The translations under genes and the position numbers were made by a program. Below are positions 35,060 through 47,195 of a stretch of DNA of 64,000 nucleotides, one piece after another; the first letter of the stretch is position 1; the number at the start of each line of letters is the position of its first letter. The DNA lies in contig JAQOOI010000021.1 in NCBI GenBank assembly GCA_028554645.1, positions 1,302,001 through 1,366,000 on the forward strand, given 5' to 3'. A model generated the notes under the pieces. It was not told the DNA's origin. It saw nothing but the letters and a program-made list of their open reading frames with translations, and did not search any database. This stretch comes from Omphalotus guepiniiformis. Taxonomy: Eukaryota > Basidiomycota > Agaricomycetes > Agaricales > Omphalotaceae.

Positions 35060-37134
35060 CTACTTTAAAGAAGTCATTGTCCAAGCACTATAGTGCGACT
35101 GGTGTAAGCGAGGCTTATACCAGTGGTCGTGCAAGTACATAGGGCTATCTTGCTCCTCCCATTCCAGATCCTCGTGTTGATAACGCGCATGAATACCTGG
35201 TTCATGTACGTTAGCCCAGATGAGAATTCACAGCCTAACAAGACTTACGTCGGCAGAAAATCCACTTGTATGCGAAGTAGGGCCATGTAACAGGAAAAAA
35301 GGCGTACCACCACCACCTGAGCTGTCTATACCAGGGGATGGTAAACCGGACTATCGGTGGTTCTTTGAACGTAGCCCACTTCTTGGTCTGACGACGAGCA
35401 ACAACAAGCCCTTGTCGAATAGTTGTGCGATCATATGCAGGATTTAATACCGCTTGCTTGAGAGTTTTAGTACCGTGAATTATGACAAAGTCTGCAGGGT
35501 CTCCTTTTCGAGGGCAAAGTCCTACGGGGAGGCAGTCTTGCCCTATAGCTCGTTTGGAAGTTATTGTGACAGATCTCTAGTGAAATAAGGCGGGTATGAA
35601 AAGAAAAAACAAGCAATCTCAAAGGAAGGACGCTCACCATAAGGGTGCGAATATCTTTCGTTGTCGCAGCCTGGAAAACCGCAGCACCAAATGTGCAAAG
35701 CCCGAGAGGATCAACAGAGCCTTGAGGAGTGAATGCATTTTCAACGTTGTTCACGCTCATTGCAATCTGGAAACCGTATTTCTCGGCAAGGTAAGGCACA
35801 CGGAGCGTGCCTCTAGGGGCGCCCAATGGAGTATGAGTGTGCTCCCTGCCTTGCATGTACATGTCGGAGTTAGGGAGCCCAATGATAGTTATGGGCAACT
35901 CCCCGATAGCGTCTGCTAAATCCCGCCATTGCGCTGGAGTGAACAGCTGCAAGCGTGTGGCATGTCCAATTGTAATGCGGCGCTTGGGAAGACCTTTGGC
36001 TGGCAACCAATATCGACGAAGTCTTCTGGCCTGAGCTATCACTTCGTATATTAATGGCTCAGAATTAGGGTCCAGGTTGTAGTCCAGATGAAAGTCAGCG
36101 TGCAGCGAATAACGTCCGGCAAGCTCGAGAATGAGAGCGATGTTTTTCTTTGCTTGTTCGATTGACGGTTCGACATATGGCGCAGAACCCACAGCCTCAA
36201 CTTCCCTACGTTCAATCGCTTGAAGCAGTAAGTGATAATTTGGGCCAGGCTCGGTTTCCCCTGCGGTAGGAAATAGGCCTTCTTGCGCAAACGCTACATT
36301 GATGATAAGACACTGTCAACGCATGGACCACTTACGAGAAGAAAGGCATGGACGAACCAGCAATTTGGATATAACAAGCTACTTTGGATTCCTCTTTCAG
36401 AAGGCAAGCTACGTCTAGACCCGAGAAACCAGCGAGAATATCAATCTCGACGTGAGCACGCATTGAGGTAACACCGCAATCCAGACTGTCGCGAATGAGT
36501 TTTCGCCCACGGGCTATTAAGTCGTCTTTCTCCAAACGAAAGGCTGCCTTTGCAGTGCCGGTTACTCTCATTGCTTCCTTGAAGTCACTGTCGGATATGA
36601 GAAAGGTGTCGTCAGCAGAGCCGTCCGACACTCAAGAGTCGTGTTTCATACCCCGTGCTGAGATCGCATCTATCGAGAAGGAAACACTTATCCAGATGAA
36701 TGTGTGAATGGCACAAACTAGGGGAAATTAAACTCAGTGATTATATGGCAGGACACGAGCACATACGATGGAAGCATGATACTGCCCTGAGCATCAACTT
36801 CGTAACAAGGAAATGAACGCGATTGCTCATTCAACGGACCCGTATAGGGAGTCACACTGTTGACTTTACCCTCACGACATTCGACAGTCCAAAGCTTATT
36901 AGCCAACTCGGGATCTGAGTGCGCGAGACGAACGTTGGTTATCAGGAAATTTGCCCGATGAATATCAGGGCTTGTGCTGTTCGAATGGCGACCTTGCGTT
37001 GAAGACTTCAGAGACTGCGTAGAGTTTCCGAACCAAACCATTTGCCACATTGTGAGACGTCTTCTCGTGAGGATTGAAGAGAGAACGAGAAAACAGAGGG
37101 CAGCTATGGTCGCTTTTTTGAAGCGCGTAATCAA
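35060..37134 (-). CDS. Membrane-anchored amidohydrolase-like protein (cytosine deaminase superfamily)
   Basis: About six exons. A hydrophobic segment near the N-terminus (IAALCFLVLSSIL) is followed by basic residues and looks like a signal anchor. The TIM-barrel hydrolase part shows CHSHIHLDKCF, SMRAHVEID, LHADFHLDYNLDP, IGHATRLQLFTPAQW, PNSDMYMQGRE and SVNNVENAFTPQGSVDPL. The order is that of cytosine deaminase/AtzC-type metal-dependent hydrolases. In bacterial CodA the residue matching the first Phe of HADF is a catalytic Glu, and the strand matching SVNN carries a metal-binding Asp; here both are replaced, so activity is in doubt. The C-terminal exons give an aromatic-rich stretch (RWWWYAFFPVTWPYF). 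The start is open: the frame extends to 37134 without an ATG beyond the one at 37050, so a small 5' exon is likely. Confidence 0.8.
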
Positions 37135-37715
37135 TCGCGCTCGGCGTAGGACACATTCAACACAAAGGAAGAGATTGCTTTGTTCAATTTGACAGAAACT
37201 TCATGCACATGCCTGGATTGCTGAGCGACAGAAGTGACAAAGCCTGTTTGAAGAGCTGATTGCTGCGCTTGTGTTACAGAGAACAACTGAACATTTGATA
37301 CAGAGGTTTCGGAAAATATGTAAGTCGGACGCGCTTCCGGCGATGAAAGAGTGCATTTCTGGCTTATGCAGAGCATTATACGTAAGCACCACAAACCCAC
37401 TTCTCGTCGGTCACCGACTTACACCTCTCACGTCTTGCTATTTTCCCTCCGAATCTGATGTTCTTTTCACATAGATTGTCTTGAAGCTAATAAGAAGGCT
37501 TATTTCACAGGACTTTTTCTCATTTATGTACATTCTGTACGCTCTCGGGTGTTATCCGAAATCTAGCTAGGCAGCCAAATACAGCTTACCAACTCCCCGA
37601 CACTATAAAGCTCATGCAGCTCATGCAAGTGAATCCGCATCATTTCCACTCTCCTTAAACAGACCAGACTAGTCCTCTGAACGCAGCCTCAAGTCGTCTC
37701 GCTGATTTATCTGCA
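37135..37715. other. Divergent gap between the amidohydrolase and dienelactone hydrolase
   Basis: It probably holds both promoters and perhaps the missing first exon of the amidohydrolase. No other gene is seen. Confidence 0.4.
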
Positions 37716-38827
37716 ATGGCCAGCTGTCCCGAGTGTAAGAAAGGTGCCCTTTTGCCTGGGGAACCAACAGGAACCATGGTAAACGGTGCCTATCTTGCTT
37801 CTGGCCCTGAAGGACATACCTCGCGCGCTATTGTTCTCTTGACGGATATCTTCGGACTTCCTCTGAAGAATTCGAAGATTCTGGCAGACAACATCTCGAA
37901 ACGACTCAACTGCGATGTATGGGTTCCAGATCTATTCGACGGTGTGTCTATATCTTCACTTCATCCGATCCTTGAACTGATTGAATCGCAGGAAAGCCTC
38001 CTATCACGGTCGACCAAATGAAGACCCCCGAGCGTGTTGGTGAAAAGATTCACTGGCTTTCGTTTATAATGGGGGTTCTTCCATCGTTGCCTAGTCTTAT
38101 TCGGAATCGCCCGTCAGTGGCATACGCTAGAGCTCAAACTGTTGGTGCACTGTTATTCTCCGGGTGCCGAACATAATTGACTGACGTACTACGTAAGTTC
38201 ACTGAGAACATTCGAGCAGAGAAAAAGTATGGCAAACTCGGCGCTGTTGGGTAAATATCATAATACTCAAGTTTCGATATAAGTATCTAATTTATGGTCA
38301 GATACTGCTTCGGGGGTACTCTCGCTGTTAAGATGGCTGCGACAGACCTTCTCAGCAGTGTCGTCATTGCTCACCCTGGGGCAATATCAGAGGCGGAAAT
38401 AAGTGCGATAAAGGTTCGTCCCAACCCAATACACGGGACGATGAGTAGATTGGAACTGACATTGAACAGATTCCTTCCTCTTGGGCTTGTGCTGAAGGTG
38501 CGATCGAGTATTTCATTCAACGTTCTCACCAGGTGCTTAATTCAAGTCTTCAGAGGATATGGCATTTAAGCCGGAGTCTCGCCGCAAAGCCGAAGAGCTG
38601 TTTGCCGCTCGTAAAGGCAAAGAAAATCTTGTGGAATATGAGTTCAAGGAATGGAAAGGTGTGTTCAACATGCTCATCTCTTGTATAATGCACGTCATTC
38701 ATTTAATTCAGGCACTACACACGGTTTCGCGGCCCGACCCAACTTGTCGTATCCCGAAGTCAAAGCAGGATATGAAGGTGCTTTTGAGCAGACTGTCGCT
38801 TGGTTTGAAAAGACCCTTCCGGTTTGA
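37716..38827 (+). CDS. Dienelactone hydrolase family protein
   Basis: About six exons joined in frame. The protein begins MASCPECKKGALLPGEPTGT and has an alpha/beta-hydrolase core: AIVLLTDIFGLPLKNSKILA, DVWVPDLFDG, GYCFGGTLAVKMAA and THGFAARPNL. GYCFGG carries the nucleophilic Cys of the Cys-Asp-His triad, and the His lies in THGF. The C-terminal helix ends FEQTVAWFEKTLPV. Fungal members act on dienelactone-like or other small lactone and ester substrates in aromatic degradation, and the true substrate is rarely known. The protein is about 250 residues, as usual for the family. No signal peptide is visible. Confidence 0.9.
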
Positions 38828-41167
38828 AATATACCTGTGTCATTTTGAGGTATTAGTACGATTATATCCATTTATATATTTTCCGACTTCTTTCTTAAAT
38901 TGACCCTTACCTTGGGACCACCAGACTCCAAATGCAATGTCAGCGGATACCACCGATTCTTCCATCATGCTGGGATTTGTCGGGAGCTACATGTTCCAAC
39001 GCCCGGATACTTTACACAAAGTGGAGCAGTTCTCTCGGGAACCTTGGAATCTGGTTCACCATAGCCCTTTTTGCTCCAGGCAATTAGTGCCAGAGATCGA
39101 GGCGACGGTGAGAGGTGAGTAATATATATGGCTGGCAACCATTCGTTGAACGGCCCGCGTTCTATGCCATTCACGCACTCATATCTCTGGAAACTATGTG
39201 CATATCTGGACAATACTCCAAGTCTTTCTCGTCCGCGCTTGCCTCGTGGGTTTCGCATGTCGCTTCCTTCCCTTTTTTCCCTTTCTTTCAGTTTTCCATG
39301 TGGATATGTCGGCAAATGCAATGCTAAGCCATTGCGCATAAACTGCACCCGTTCAAAGGTTGTCCACCGACACCTGCCAGCCTGGCAGACCGCTACCTAC
39401 GTGCCAGGATGTTCTGTGTATCTTTCAGTCCCGCTAGCATATCTCACGTCCTTGGTGCCGGCTAGGGTGTGTCGCCCATGAAGACTTGATAGTCAATGAT
39501 GCATGCATTTCATGGAGGGGGCACAATATCGGACATATTCTCCCCAGCATATTAAATGGCTCGGAAGGAAGTCGTTTGAGTCTGTGAATAGTGAAAGCTT
39601 AATCTGGCTCGGAATCGATTCATGCTTGGACACTCGGTTGCAACTTACCTCGTTTAGCCACGTTATTTTAACGCACATTCTGACTGCCTTCGAGACTAAC
39701 AAGGAAACTACAAGGGAACAAGGTCAGGTCAAAGGCCTTCGAACGGACCAATCTGACGTGTATGACGGGAGGGCTTTCATTGACATTCAATGTAGAACAC
39801 GCTATCCAGATATAGTGCCATCAGGGTGTAGGCTTGAACACTGGGACGAACTCTCTCGTTGAGGAGCATATGCCGTATGTCCCGGATGTATTACACACCA
39901 GCAAGTACACTCTCTAGAGTCCCACCGAAAGGGACAGTGCGTAAACACGTAAAAAGAGGACTTGATGTATATGTTCCATTGAATGCGTGTGAGTGTCTAG
40001 CTCCTTCCATCGAAGATAAAGGTCAGATGGCTGACCCTTGGACAGACTTCAACAGCCAGCTTTAAGGTTTTTCTTATTCATCCAAAGTCCTCGAGTGAAC
40101 GGTCTCTCGGTCCATCGAATCCGGGGGGTTTCTCACTTATCCGAATCCCTGCGCTTCCTCGCAGTACTACATCCACCACAATACACCAATGGTTGGGCCC
40201 GGAATGCAGTATCCTGCATACAATTCAGTTGCGGATAGACTCGGAATTGCCTACTGTAAACTCGATTAATTGGTCTGCACCGTCGACTTTAGCATTCTCA
40301 CAGGTGTGGCAGATTGCACATGAGTTACACAATCAAGATTTCACTTGCGTCAACAGCCATAGCGACGTATGTAGTATTCATTATGACCCATTATATTTAC
40401 TCTAATTCTCGGAGGCGACCCTCTTTCTTTACCTATCAGAGTTAGTAAAGGTGTAATTAATGAGAATACATCACTGTGACCACGCTCTTTTCATTTTGTC
40501 CGTCTAAATCCGATGTCGAGAAGTTGAAAGAGATCCAACTTGAAAGTTGAAGCCGAGGGTCCCCACCCTCCCGCGAGCATTTTAGGTCAAGTGTTTGTCA
40601 AAACACAAAAAACATCATGCACATGTTTGATAATATCCACAACTATCGCGCTTTGTCAAAGACACTTGTACAATTACTTCGTGCCATGGGGAAGATCGGG
40701 AGATACTCGCATGCGTTTGGGGTTGGTTCTCTCCACCACCTGTCGTCGACTTACCCTGCAAGAATTCGGAACCCACGCTGCTTTTCCAGCCCATTAAATC
40801 CTCATTTGGACCTGCATTCGAATTCCGGAAACCAGGCGATAGACGTAGTTTTTAGGTAAAGATTATTAAATTTTTTGGTAATGATAATCTCTTTGCTACT
40901 TTGGTACTACTTGTCCCGTATTGCAATCAGGGTGTCAAGTCATGAAAAACTGGTGAATTAACAGGTACTATGATGGTAGTAGGGTATACTTGGGTTTGGG
41001 ATACAAGAATGATGTGCATGAAGAAAGCGAAACGAAATTGGGCAAGACAAATGCTATCACGATCAGAACGGACCAGGGAAGGTAAGAGGGTCGGACTCGA
41101 GAGCAGAGCGTGGAGAAATGCAAATGGATACAGAACGAAAACAATATAGATATTATAAATGTCAAGA
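38828..41167. other. Long gap, no recognisable gene
   Basis: Frames up to 119 codons are open on the plus strand (39503-39862) and one near 40063-40405 that ends HELHNQDFTCVNSHSD before a GTATGT, but none shows a family motif. I saw no terminal repeats or transposase motif. It may contain relics or untranslated regions. Confidence 0.4.
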
Positions 41168-43644
41168 TTATATTTCCAAAAAGCTGTCGACCTCGTACAT
41201 TGGTAGGTAGACATTAAGGTGATTGAGCGCCACTTTGGAAATTTTGTCAGTGAGGGCTCGAATTTCATCTGCGAGTGGCTCCATGCCATTCGGAAGAGGG
41301 GTATGGCCGCCCTGGCGATGGGATGAAGTAGTATGAATGGCCGAGGAGAAGAGCTGACTAGTCGTTTCCCGGCGCCCCGGGTAAGCCTGTGCCACGACTC
41401 CGGTAAAGATAGCCTCATGCAGACGGTCGTGTATAACCGTGTATAATGAGGAAGAGGCGGTCACGTTTGCGACTGCCCAACGCCGAGCGAGACTCAATAC
41501 ACGTTCGTTTGGTGGTGGCCCGATTAATGAAGACGTACACAAGAACGGCAGCGTCGACGTGGGTGTCTCGGATGTAGGAGATGACAAGGGGGTCGTGGCA
41601 GGGGTCGTGGCAGGGGTGGAAGCGACGGATGTGGCAGGGGTAGTTGATGGAGTCGTAGCAGGAGTTGTGGCAGGCGACGTCGCCGTCGAAGAGACAGCGG
41701 AGAAAGTCAGAAAGCTGGAATTTCTGCGACGAATCTCCTGTGCCCGCTTCGCGACCTGCAGGACAATATCCTCCCTGGCAGTTGCCCATTTAGTTCCCTC
41801 CTGATCAGGTGTATTACATCGTGACAGCCCGCTCCCGACCCGTGTCGTACTAATCGCATGAATTTCATTTTTGAGTTTTATCAAGTCCGCCTCGTCAAAT
41901 TTGACCGCAGGCCGCGTTCGTGATGACGAGGAATCCTCCCATTCGGACGAATATAGGAGTTGGCGGCACAGTAGCAGGAACATGTATGTGGCAACTATGT
42001 CACCAAGATCTTTTGTGATATTGCGCAGGCGCGCGTGATCGAGATAAAGCGTCTCAGGATCTTCCAAAGGGCGTGCTGTCTTTGAGGCTTGAATGATTTC
42101 ACTAGACCCGGCCTTAGACACGGAGCGCGGCTTGGGTACACGAAAGACAAGATCGGTCAAGCCTGCGAGTACAGAGAGATAGATTTGTCGATTGCGACCA
42201 AGACAACGAAAATCAATGTTGTCCGGAGCATATGACGGATGGGATATTCGAGTTTCGCGGGATTGGAGTGACTTGTAAGAAGCAGTAAGCCACTGCCTTG
42301 TTATCCGGCACGGATCAGGATGAGATCCTTTTGTGGCTTGAAAGACTGATAGCTCATAGGACGCTGATGTGCGTGCAATGCTTATACGTAAACTCTGCAG
42401 CTGGTGATTTGCAATGTCCTAGAGAATGAGAGATGAGCGTGACAATCTCACGGTAACACACGTAACTAGCCATTCACCAGTTTCATGAGTTCGAGAATGT
42501 CCATACATGCACGAACTGCATTCACAGCATCAGCTTTCGTACCATGACCTCCTGGCTTACAAGCTTCAGCAGCACGAACCATAGCCTCTACGGCGTGATC
42601 TCTCATGGGTGCGCAATGTCCCTTGAGGGTGGCTCCAATGACACGAAGTAGACTTGCCAAGTCAAAAACATCATGCTTGAGCTCTTGCTCGATAAGAGCC
42701 GGATCGAAAATGGAGCGAATATATTTTGCCTGAGTGGAATGTTCCTCCATTTGTGACTTGAACGACTCGGGATTTACGTACATGCCAGATATGCTTTGTA
42801 AAGGTTGTATGACTAGCAGAAGAACCTCGAGGAACTCTGTGAGAAGAGGCCGAATGCGAGAGGGCATGCGAACGGTCATTACTTGAAGAGGCGGGGAATA
42901 GCCAATGATAGGGCTTGCTGGAGGAACGGGGATGTGGCTGCACACACATGCGGGAGTGGCCAGAGGGTTGCCTTGCTTGTCGATTGAGAAACATGTGCAA
43001 CCGGTCTCGACCTCACGAATGACTGTGTTCCAATAGGCATTCGAGATCTGGTGTTTACGTCGATTACTAGTGGGACGAAACTGTAGGCCGTGATCAAACA
43101 TAAGGTCATGGCCTGGTATCACCCAAAAGAAAAAAAAACGCAAGTTGAGAAGAGATCGAACACTGGCCATAGGCGAACAGCACTCACGTAGCTGGGGATT
43201 GCGAAGAATAACATCCAAATCCAATTCCTTTAGGGTGTGTCTGCTGACGTAGGGCTGTGTGGATGGAATGTGAACCATGGTAGCATCGATCGGTATTGGT
43301 ATGTTAAGAACCACGGAAGAATCAACATTGATAATTGACGGAGTGGGGTCGCGCCTGCGAAGGTTGAGCAGAGAACCAGAGGAAGGACCAGGAGCTGAAT
43401 TGGGCACTATGCCAATATCTTCGACGTCGCTTCCAAGACGATCAACCGGTGGGGGACGTGCAGGAAGACGACCTCTTCTAAAGAGACGAGGAGGAATAGT
43501 AGGCTTGTCTGTGGACAAACGAGGACGCTTTGGATTCGTTGAACGGGGAACGCCGTGACTTGTGTTGACTACGTGGTCGACGTCGTGAACATCGTCCTGG
43601 GGAGACTTTCGTTTCCTAGAGAGATCATGAGAAGGGAGGTCCAT
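41168..43644 (-). CDS. TCP11: TCP11-domain protein (Sok1-like)
   Basis: Four or so exons. The N-terminus is basic and Pro-rich with a nuclear-signal-like SRKRKS and RPRLS. Then come HTLKELDLDVILRNPQLR and the long helical TCP11 domain (RIRPLLTEFLEVLLLVIQPL, IRSIFDPALIEQELKHDVFD, AVRACMDILELMKLDIANHQ). The join after MKL to DIANHQLQSLR and the C-terminal half (YLDHARLRNITKDLG) fit the family. A low-complexity TTPATTP stretch lies in the C-terminal half. In yeast, Sok1 suppresses loss of cAMP-dependent kinase; animal TCP11 acts in sperm cAMP signalling. The role here is inferred. The two long open frames at 41168-42160 and 42466-43644 belong to this one gene. Confidence 0.85.
41580..41690. repeat. 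Short tandem repeat coding for Thr-Pro/Ala tracts
   Basis: On the plus strand a unit close to GGGGTCGTGGCA recurs imperfectly about eight times. On the coding strand it gives SPATTPATTPSTTPATS. It is inside the TCP11 gene and the copy number keeps the reading frame. Confidence 0.6.
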
Positions 43645-44915
43645 ACAGTAGGGAGAAAGGAAAAAAAAAGAAAAAAGGAGGGAGCTATAAATTAGCAGGA
43701 TAAAACATTATAAGTAAGGGGTGGCAGAAACACATGGTGACTACGAGACACCAGCCATCGCTGAAATCTTCCGCCACGCCATCTTCTCATGGCCCTGACA
43801 AAATCGAATGGACATTCCAATAAAATGCCAATCTCCGAATCTTATCTCGGCCCGCTCTCTGTTCTTCTCTATTTTCTCTCTTCAATCTCTTTTCTCCAAG
43901 GGTAAATCAACTAAAACGGCAGTACCAATCAGAAACACGTTTTTTCTCAGTCGCTGCCGAAGTGCCCACTCAAACTCAGTACTCGAACAGTACTACAAGT
44001 TGTATTTCTGCTATCAAGTCTTTTCATATACGTGCTTGCTGTTTTCAACACTTATTTTCATCTACCCGTCTTTCTTTCGTCCCTGCTTTGCTCCTGGATT
44101 CATCACCATCATCCTGATGTATTGACATCGGTTACACACACCTATACACTTATATCCGACTACTCTCAACTCGTATAGCAAAGAATCAGATCCGTGGTCT
44201 GCATAAATCACGAACAATGATCTTTTCACAACAATCCCTGTCTTCGACTGATCGGGAGCGACTCGTTCGTTGCCATAAAACTCTCATCGATCTTTTCAAC
44301 GACTCAATGTCTCGCGTTCATTTGGCAGTTAGGGTTAGGAGTTTGCTGAGCCGTAGGCAGGCAATAAGTAGACACCGGACTTCTCAAGCGTAGAGAGACC
44401 CTTGTAATAATATTTGCAATCCTTTTCCTTACTGCTATAGTTCACCTGGACCATGCTCCGTTCGTGACGGAGATTTAAATCTGCTAGTACAGTATTTGGA
44501 CCCGCGATCTCCACTGTTGTGGCAATAATTAGTACGTTGCACTGTTTCACTCAATCTATACAAAGAGCAAGCCGTTTCATCGAGATCTCACCCACTCGCT
44601 TTTCCATCTCCGTTCACCATTGCCCTGCAGTTGTTTGTTATGTATGTACAGCGCAGCTCGATTTCGACCACTCAATGCAAGCTGTCATGAAAACCTTAAA
44701 ACAAAAAAACTTTAAACAATTTTAAGTCATGAACATGCATTATTTGAATCGAATAGTACTACAGTAATATGTCCAAGTGCAGGGGTCTTGTAGTATGAAG
44801 TGTGTACCGCATGGCAAGGGGAGACGTGGGTCAATTGTCCAAAGCCACTCGTATCTCGAAAAGCGAGGCAAAAGATAAAGGGTTGCATGGGGTTGCATGT
44901 AGTCCAGCCTTTCAT
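43645..44915. other. Gap between TCP11 and V-ATPase subunit B
   Basis: The left part is T/C-rich, typical of a fungal promoter or leader. A small open frame at 44217-44393 is listed separately. The two motifs GTTAGGGTTAGG near 44330 are only a short match to a telomere repeat. No other gene is seen. Confidence 0.4.
44217..44393 (+). CDS. Possible small ORF of 58 codons
   Basis: ATG to TAG with a pyrimidine-rich region upstream, starting MIFSQQSLSSTDRERLVRCH and continuing with an amphipathic, Arg-rich helix-like stretch (LIDLFNDSMSRVHLAV). It has no recognised family. It may be a true small gene, the first exon of a longer one, or chance. Confidence 0.2.
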   Translation: MIFSQQSLSSTDRERLVRCHKTLIDLFNDSMSRVHLAVRVRSLLSRRQAISRHRTSQA

Positions 44916-46994
44916 CTATGCGTCAATCAATTTCTCCTCCTGGAGTTCTCCCTGGCTTTCAGCTGCTGCGGTAGGCTTCTTCGTTGGCTTACGGCCGTAG
45001 AATTCGGCAATAATCTTGGGGTTGATACGATTGAGCTGCTCTTTAGGGAAGATACGTAGCAATGACCAAGCAAGGTCAAGAGACTCGAAAATGGTTCGAG
45101 ACTCATAAGCACCTAAACAGGCGCAGGGTCGTTAATAACTCCGCACTTTTACTCTGAACATAGATTACCGACCTTGTCCAACAAATTGACGCTCAAACTT
45201 GTCCAGGAACTCCAGAGCTAGTTTGTCTTCCGATGACAAAGCTTCTTCACCGACAACGGCCTTCATCGCGGCAGCGTCTCGACCGATGGCATATTTGGCA
45301 TACTGCGAGCAACAATGTGATGTCAGTAATCCACCATACAATATTCAGCACATGCTTTGAGAATTCTTGACGTACCAACTGGTTCGACACGTCTCCGTGA
45401 TCTTTCCTAGTCAGCTTCTCACCAATAGCACTCTTCATGAGACGTGACAACGAGGGAAGCACGTTGATGGGAGGGTAGATTTGTCGGTTGTGTAGTTGAC
45501 GATCGACAAAGATTTGACCCTCAGTAATGTACCCAGTCAAATCAGGAATGGGATGTGTGATATCTGAGGGTAAAGCACATTCAACACGGTCCGCTTTTCT
45601 GCAAATGAACGCGACCTCACCGTCATTAGGCATAGTAAGAATAGGAATCTGCGTGATAGACCCGTTCCTGCCCTCGACCCGCCCCGCACGTTCGTAGATC
45701 GTGGACAAATCAGTGTACATGTAACCAGGATAACCACGTCGCCCAGGGACTTCTTCACGTGCAGCGGAGACCTTGTTGAAAATAAGTATATTGATAGTGA
45801 TACCACAAAAAATCACGACATACCTCTCGCAAGGCATCAGCGTAGGAAGACATATCTGTCAAAATGACCAAAACGTGTTTCTCGAGTTGGTACGCATAGT
45901 ACTCAGCAGTCGTCAAGGCCAGACGAGGTGTAATGATACGCTCAATGGTCGGGTCGTTGGCCAAGTTCAAGAACAGTGTTACTCGGTCAAGACTACCGTT
46001 AGATTCGAAATCTTCTTTGAAGAAACGTGCAGTCTCCATGTTTACACCCATAGCTGCGAATACCACGGAGAAGTTGTCCTCATGTCCATCATGAACGTCT
46101 TTCGTAGGTCTCTTGACGAGACCTGACTGCCGCACGATTTGTGCAGCGATCTCGTTTCACCATTTTAGGATAAGGTGCCAACGACAGTGGAAAAATAAAA
46201 CGACGCAAACCTCGTTGTGTGGCAGACCAGCAGCCGAAAAGATAGGAATTTTTTGACCACGAGCGATGGAGTTCATCGTATCTATAGTGGAGATACCAGT
46301 TTGGATCATTTCTTCCGGATAAATGCGAGAATAGGGATTGATTGGAGAGCCTGTACATATGTAAGCTTCACAATGTGCAGCCCAGAAAAGTGAATTCAAC
46401 ACGAACCGTTGATGTCCAAGTAATCCTCCGCGAAAACCTTTGGTCCTTGGTCGATCGGATTACCTGAACCGTTAAATATACGACCCAGCATGTCCTCAGC
46501 CACGGGAAGCTTCATGCTACTTCCGGTGAATTCTACGTGTGTTGCTTTGACGTCGACGCCGGAAGTGCCCTCGAATACCTGGACGATGGCTTTCTTCCCC
46601 TGAACTTCCAGCACTTGACCACCACGCTTTGTTCCATCAGGCAAAGTAAGTTGTACGATCTCGTTATATGAAGGGAACTATAGACAACTTCGGCTTAGAA
46701 CTTGCGTCAGGATATTGTCTAATTCTGCCGCTCACCTTGACGTTGTCTAGCACGACCAGGGGTCTGAAGAAAACATGGTTCACAAAATGCTCAAAGTACG
46801 ATATTCAGCATGCTAACTGACCCATTGATAGCAGATACAGTCCGGTAATCTGGTTCATTATAAGCTCACATCTTTCAAGAGATTTAGAAATGCGCGGACT
46901 TACCGAGGTGAGGTTGTACCCGATATTCTTTGGTCACTGCTGCAGCATTGATAGCAGCAATCTCCCTGTCACTCAAGCGAGGATCGGCCACCAT
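44916..46994 (-). CDS. VMA2: V-type proton ATPase subunit B
   Basis: About nine exons. The start [20 protein letters not shown] and the chain through [89 protein letters not shown] and [16 protein letters not shown] to the signature [12 protein letters not shown] are nearly diagnostic. As in all B subunits there is no standard Walker A loop. Subunit B is the non-catalytic nucleotide-binding part of the V1 head; it pumps protons into vacuoles and Golgi with subunit A. The C-terminus ends EEKLIDA. The frame closes at a TAG at 44916-44918, and the length is normal for the family. Confidence 0.97.
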
Positions 46995-47195
46995 CTTCAG
47001 ATCAAAACAAGATTTAGAGTTCCAAGACTTGAGGGTATATAGAATTAAGGAAGTAGAGGAAAGTCGTCAGCTCAGGGCGCAACAGTGTCGGCCAAAGCAA
47101 GTGAGCAATGTATTTCTCACGGCACTGTTTATAGTAAGCAATTCGGGTTATGGTACACTGATATGTTGCTCTAAGAAACTAGAATCCCTGTATCT

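Noticed and set aside
43808..44125. Hydrophobic frame of 105 codons
   Set aside because: It lies in a T/C-rich promoter-like tract, which yields Phe/Leu/Ser by composition.
44328..44340. GTTAGGGTTAGG, a match to the fungal telomere repeat
   Set aside because: Only two short units without extension; expected by chance and inside an open frame.
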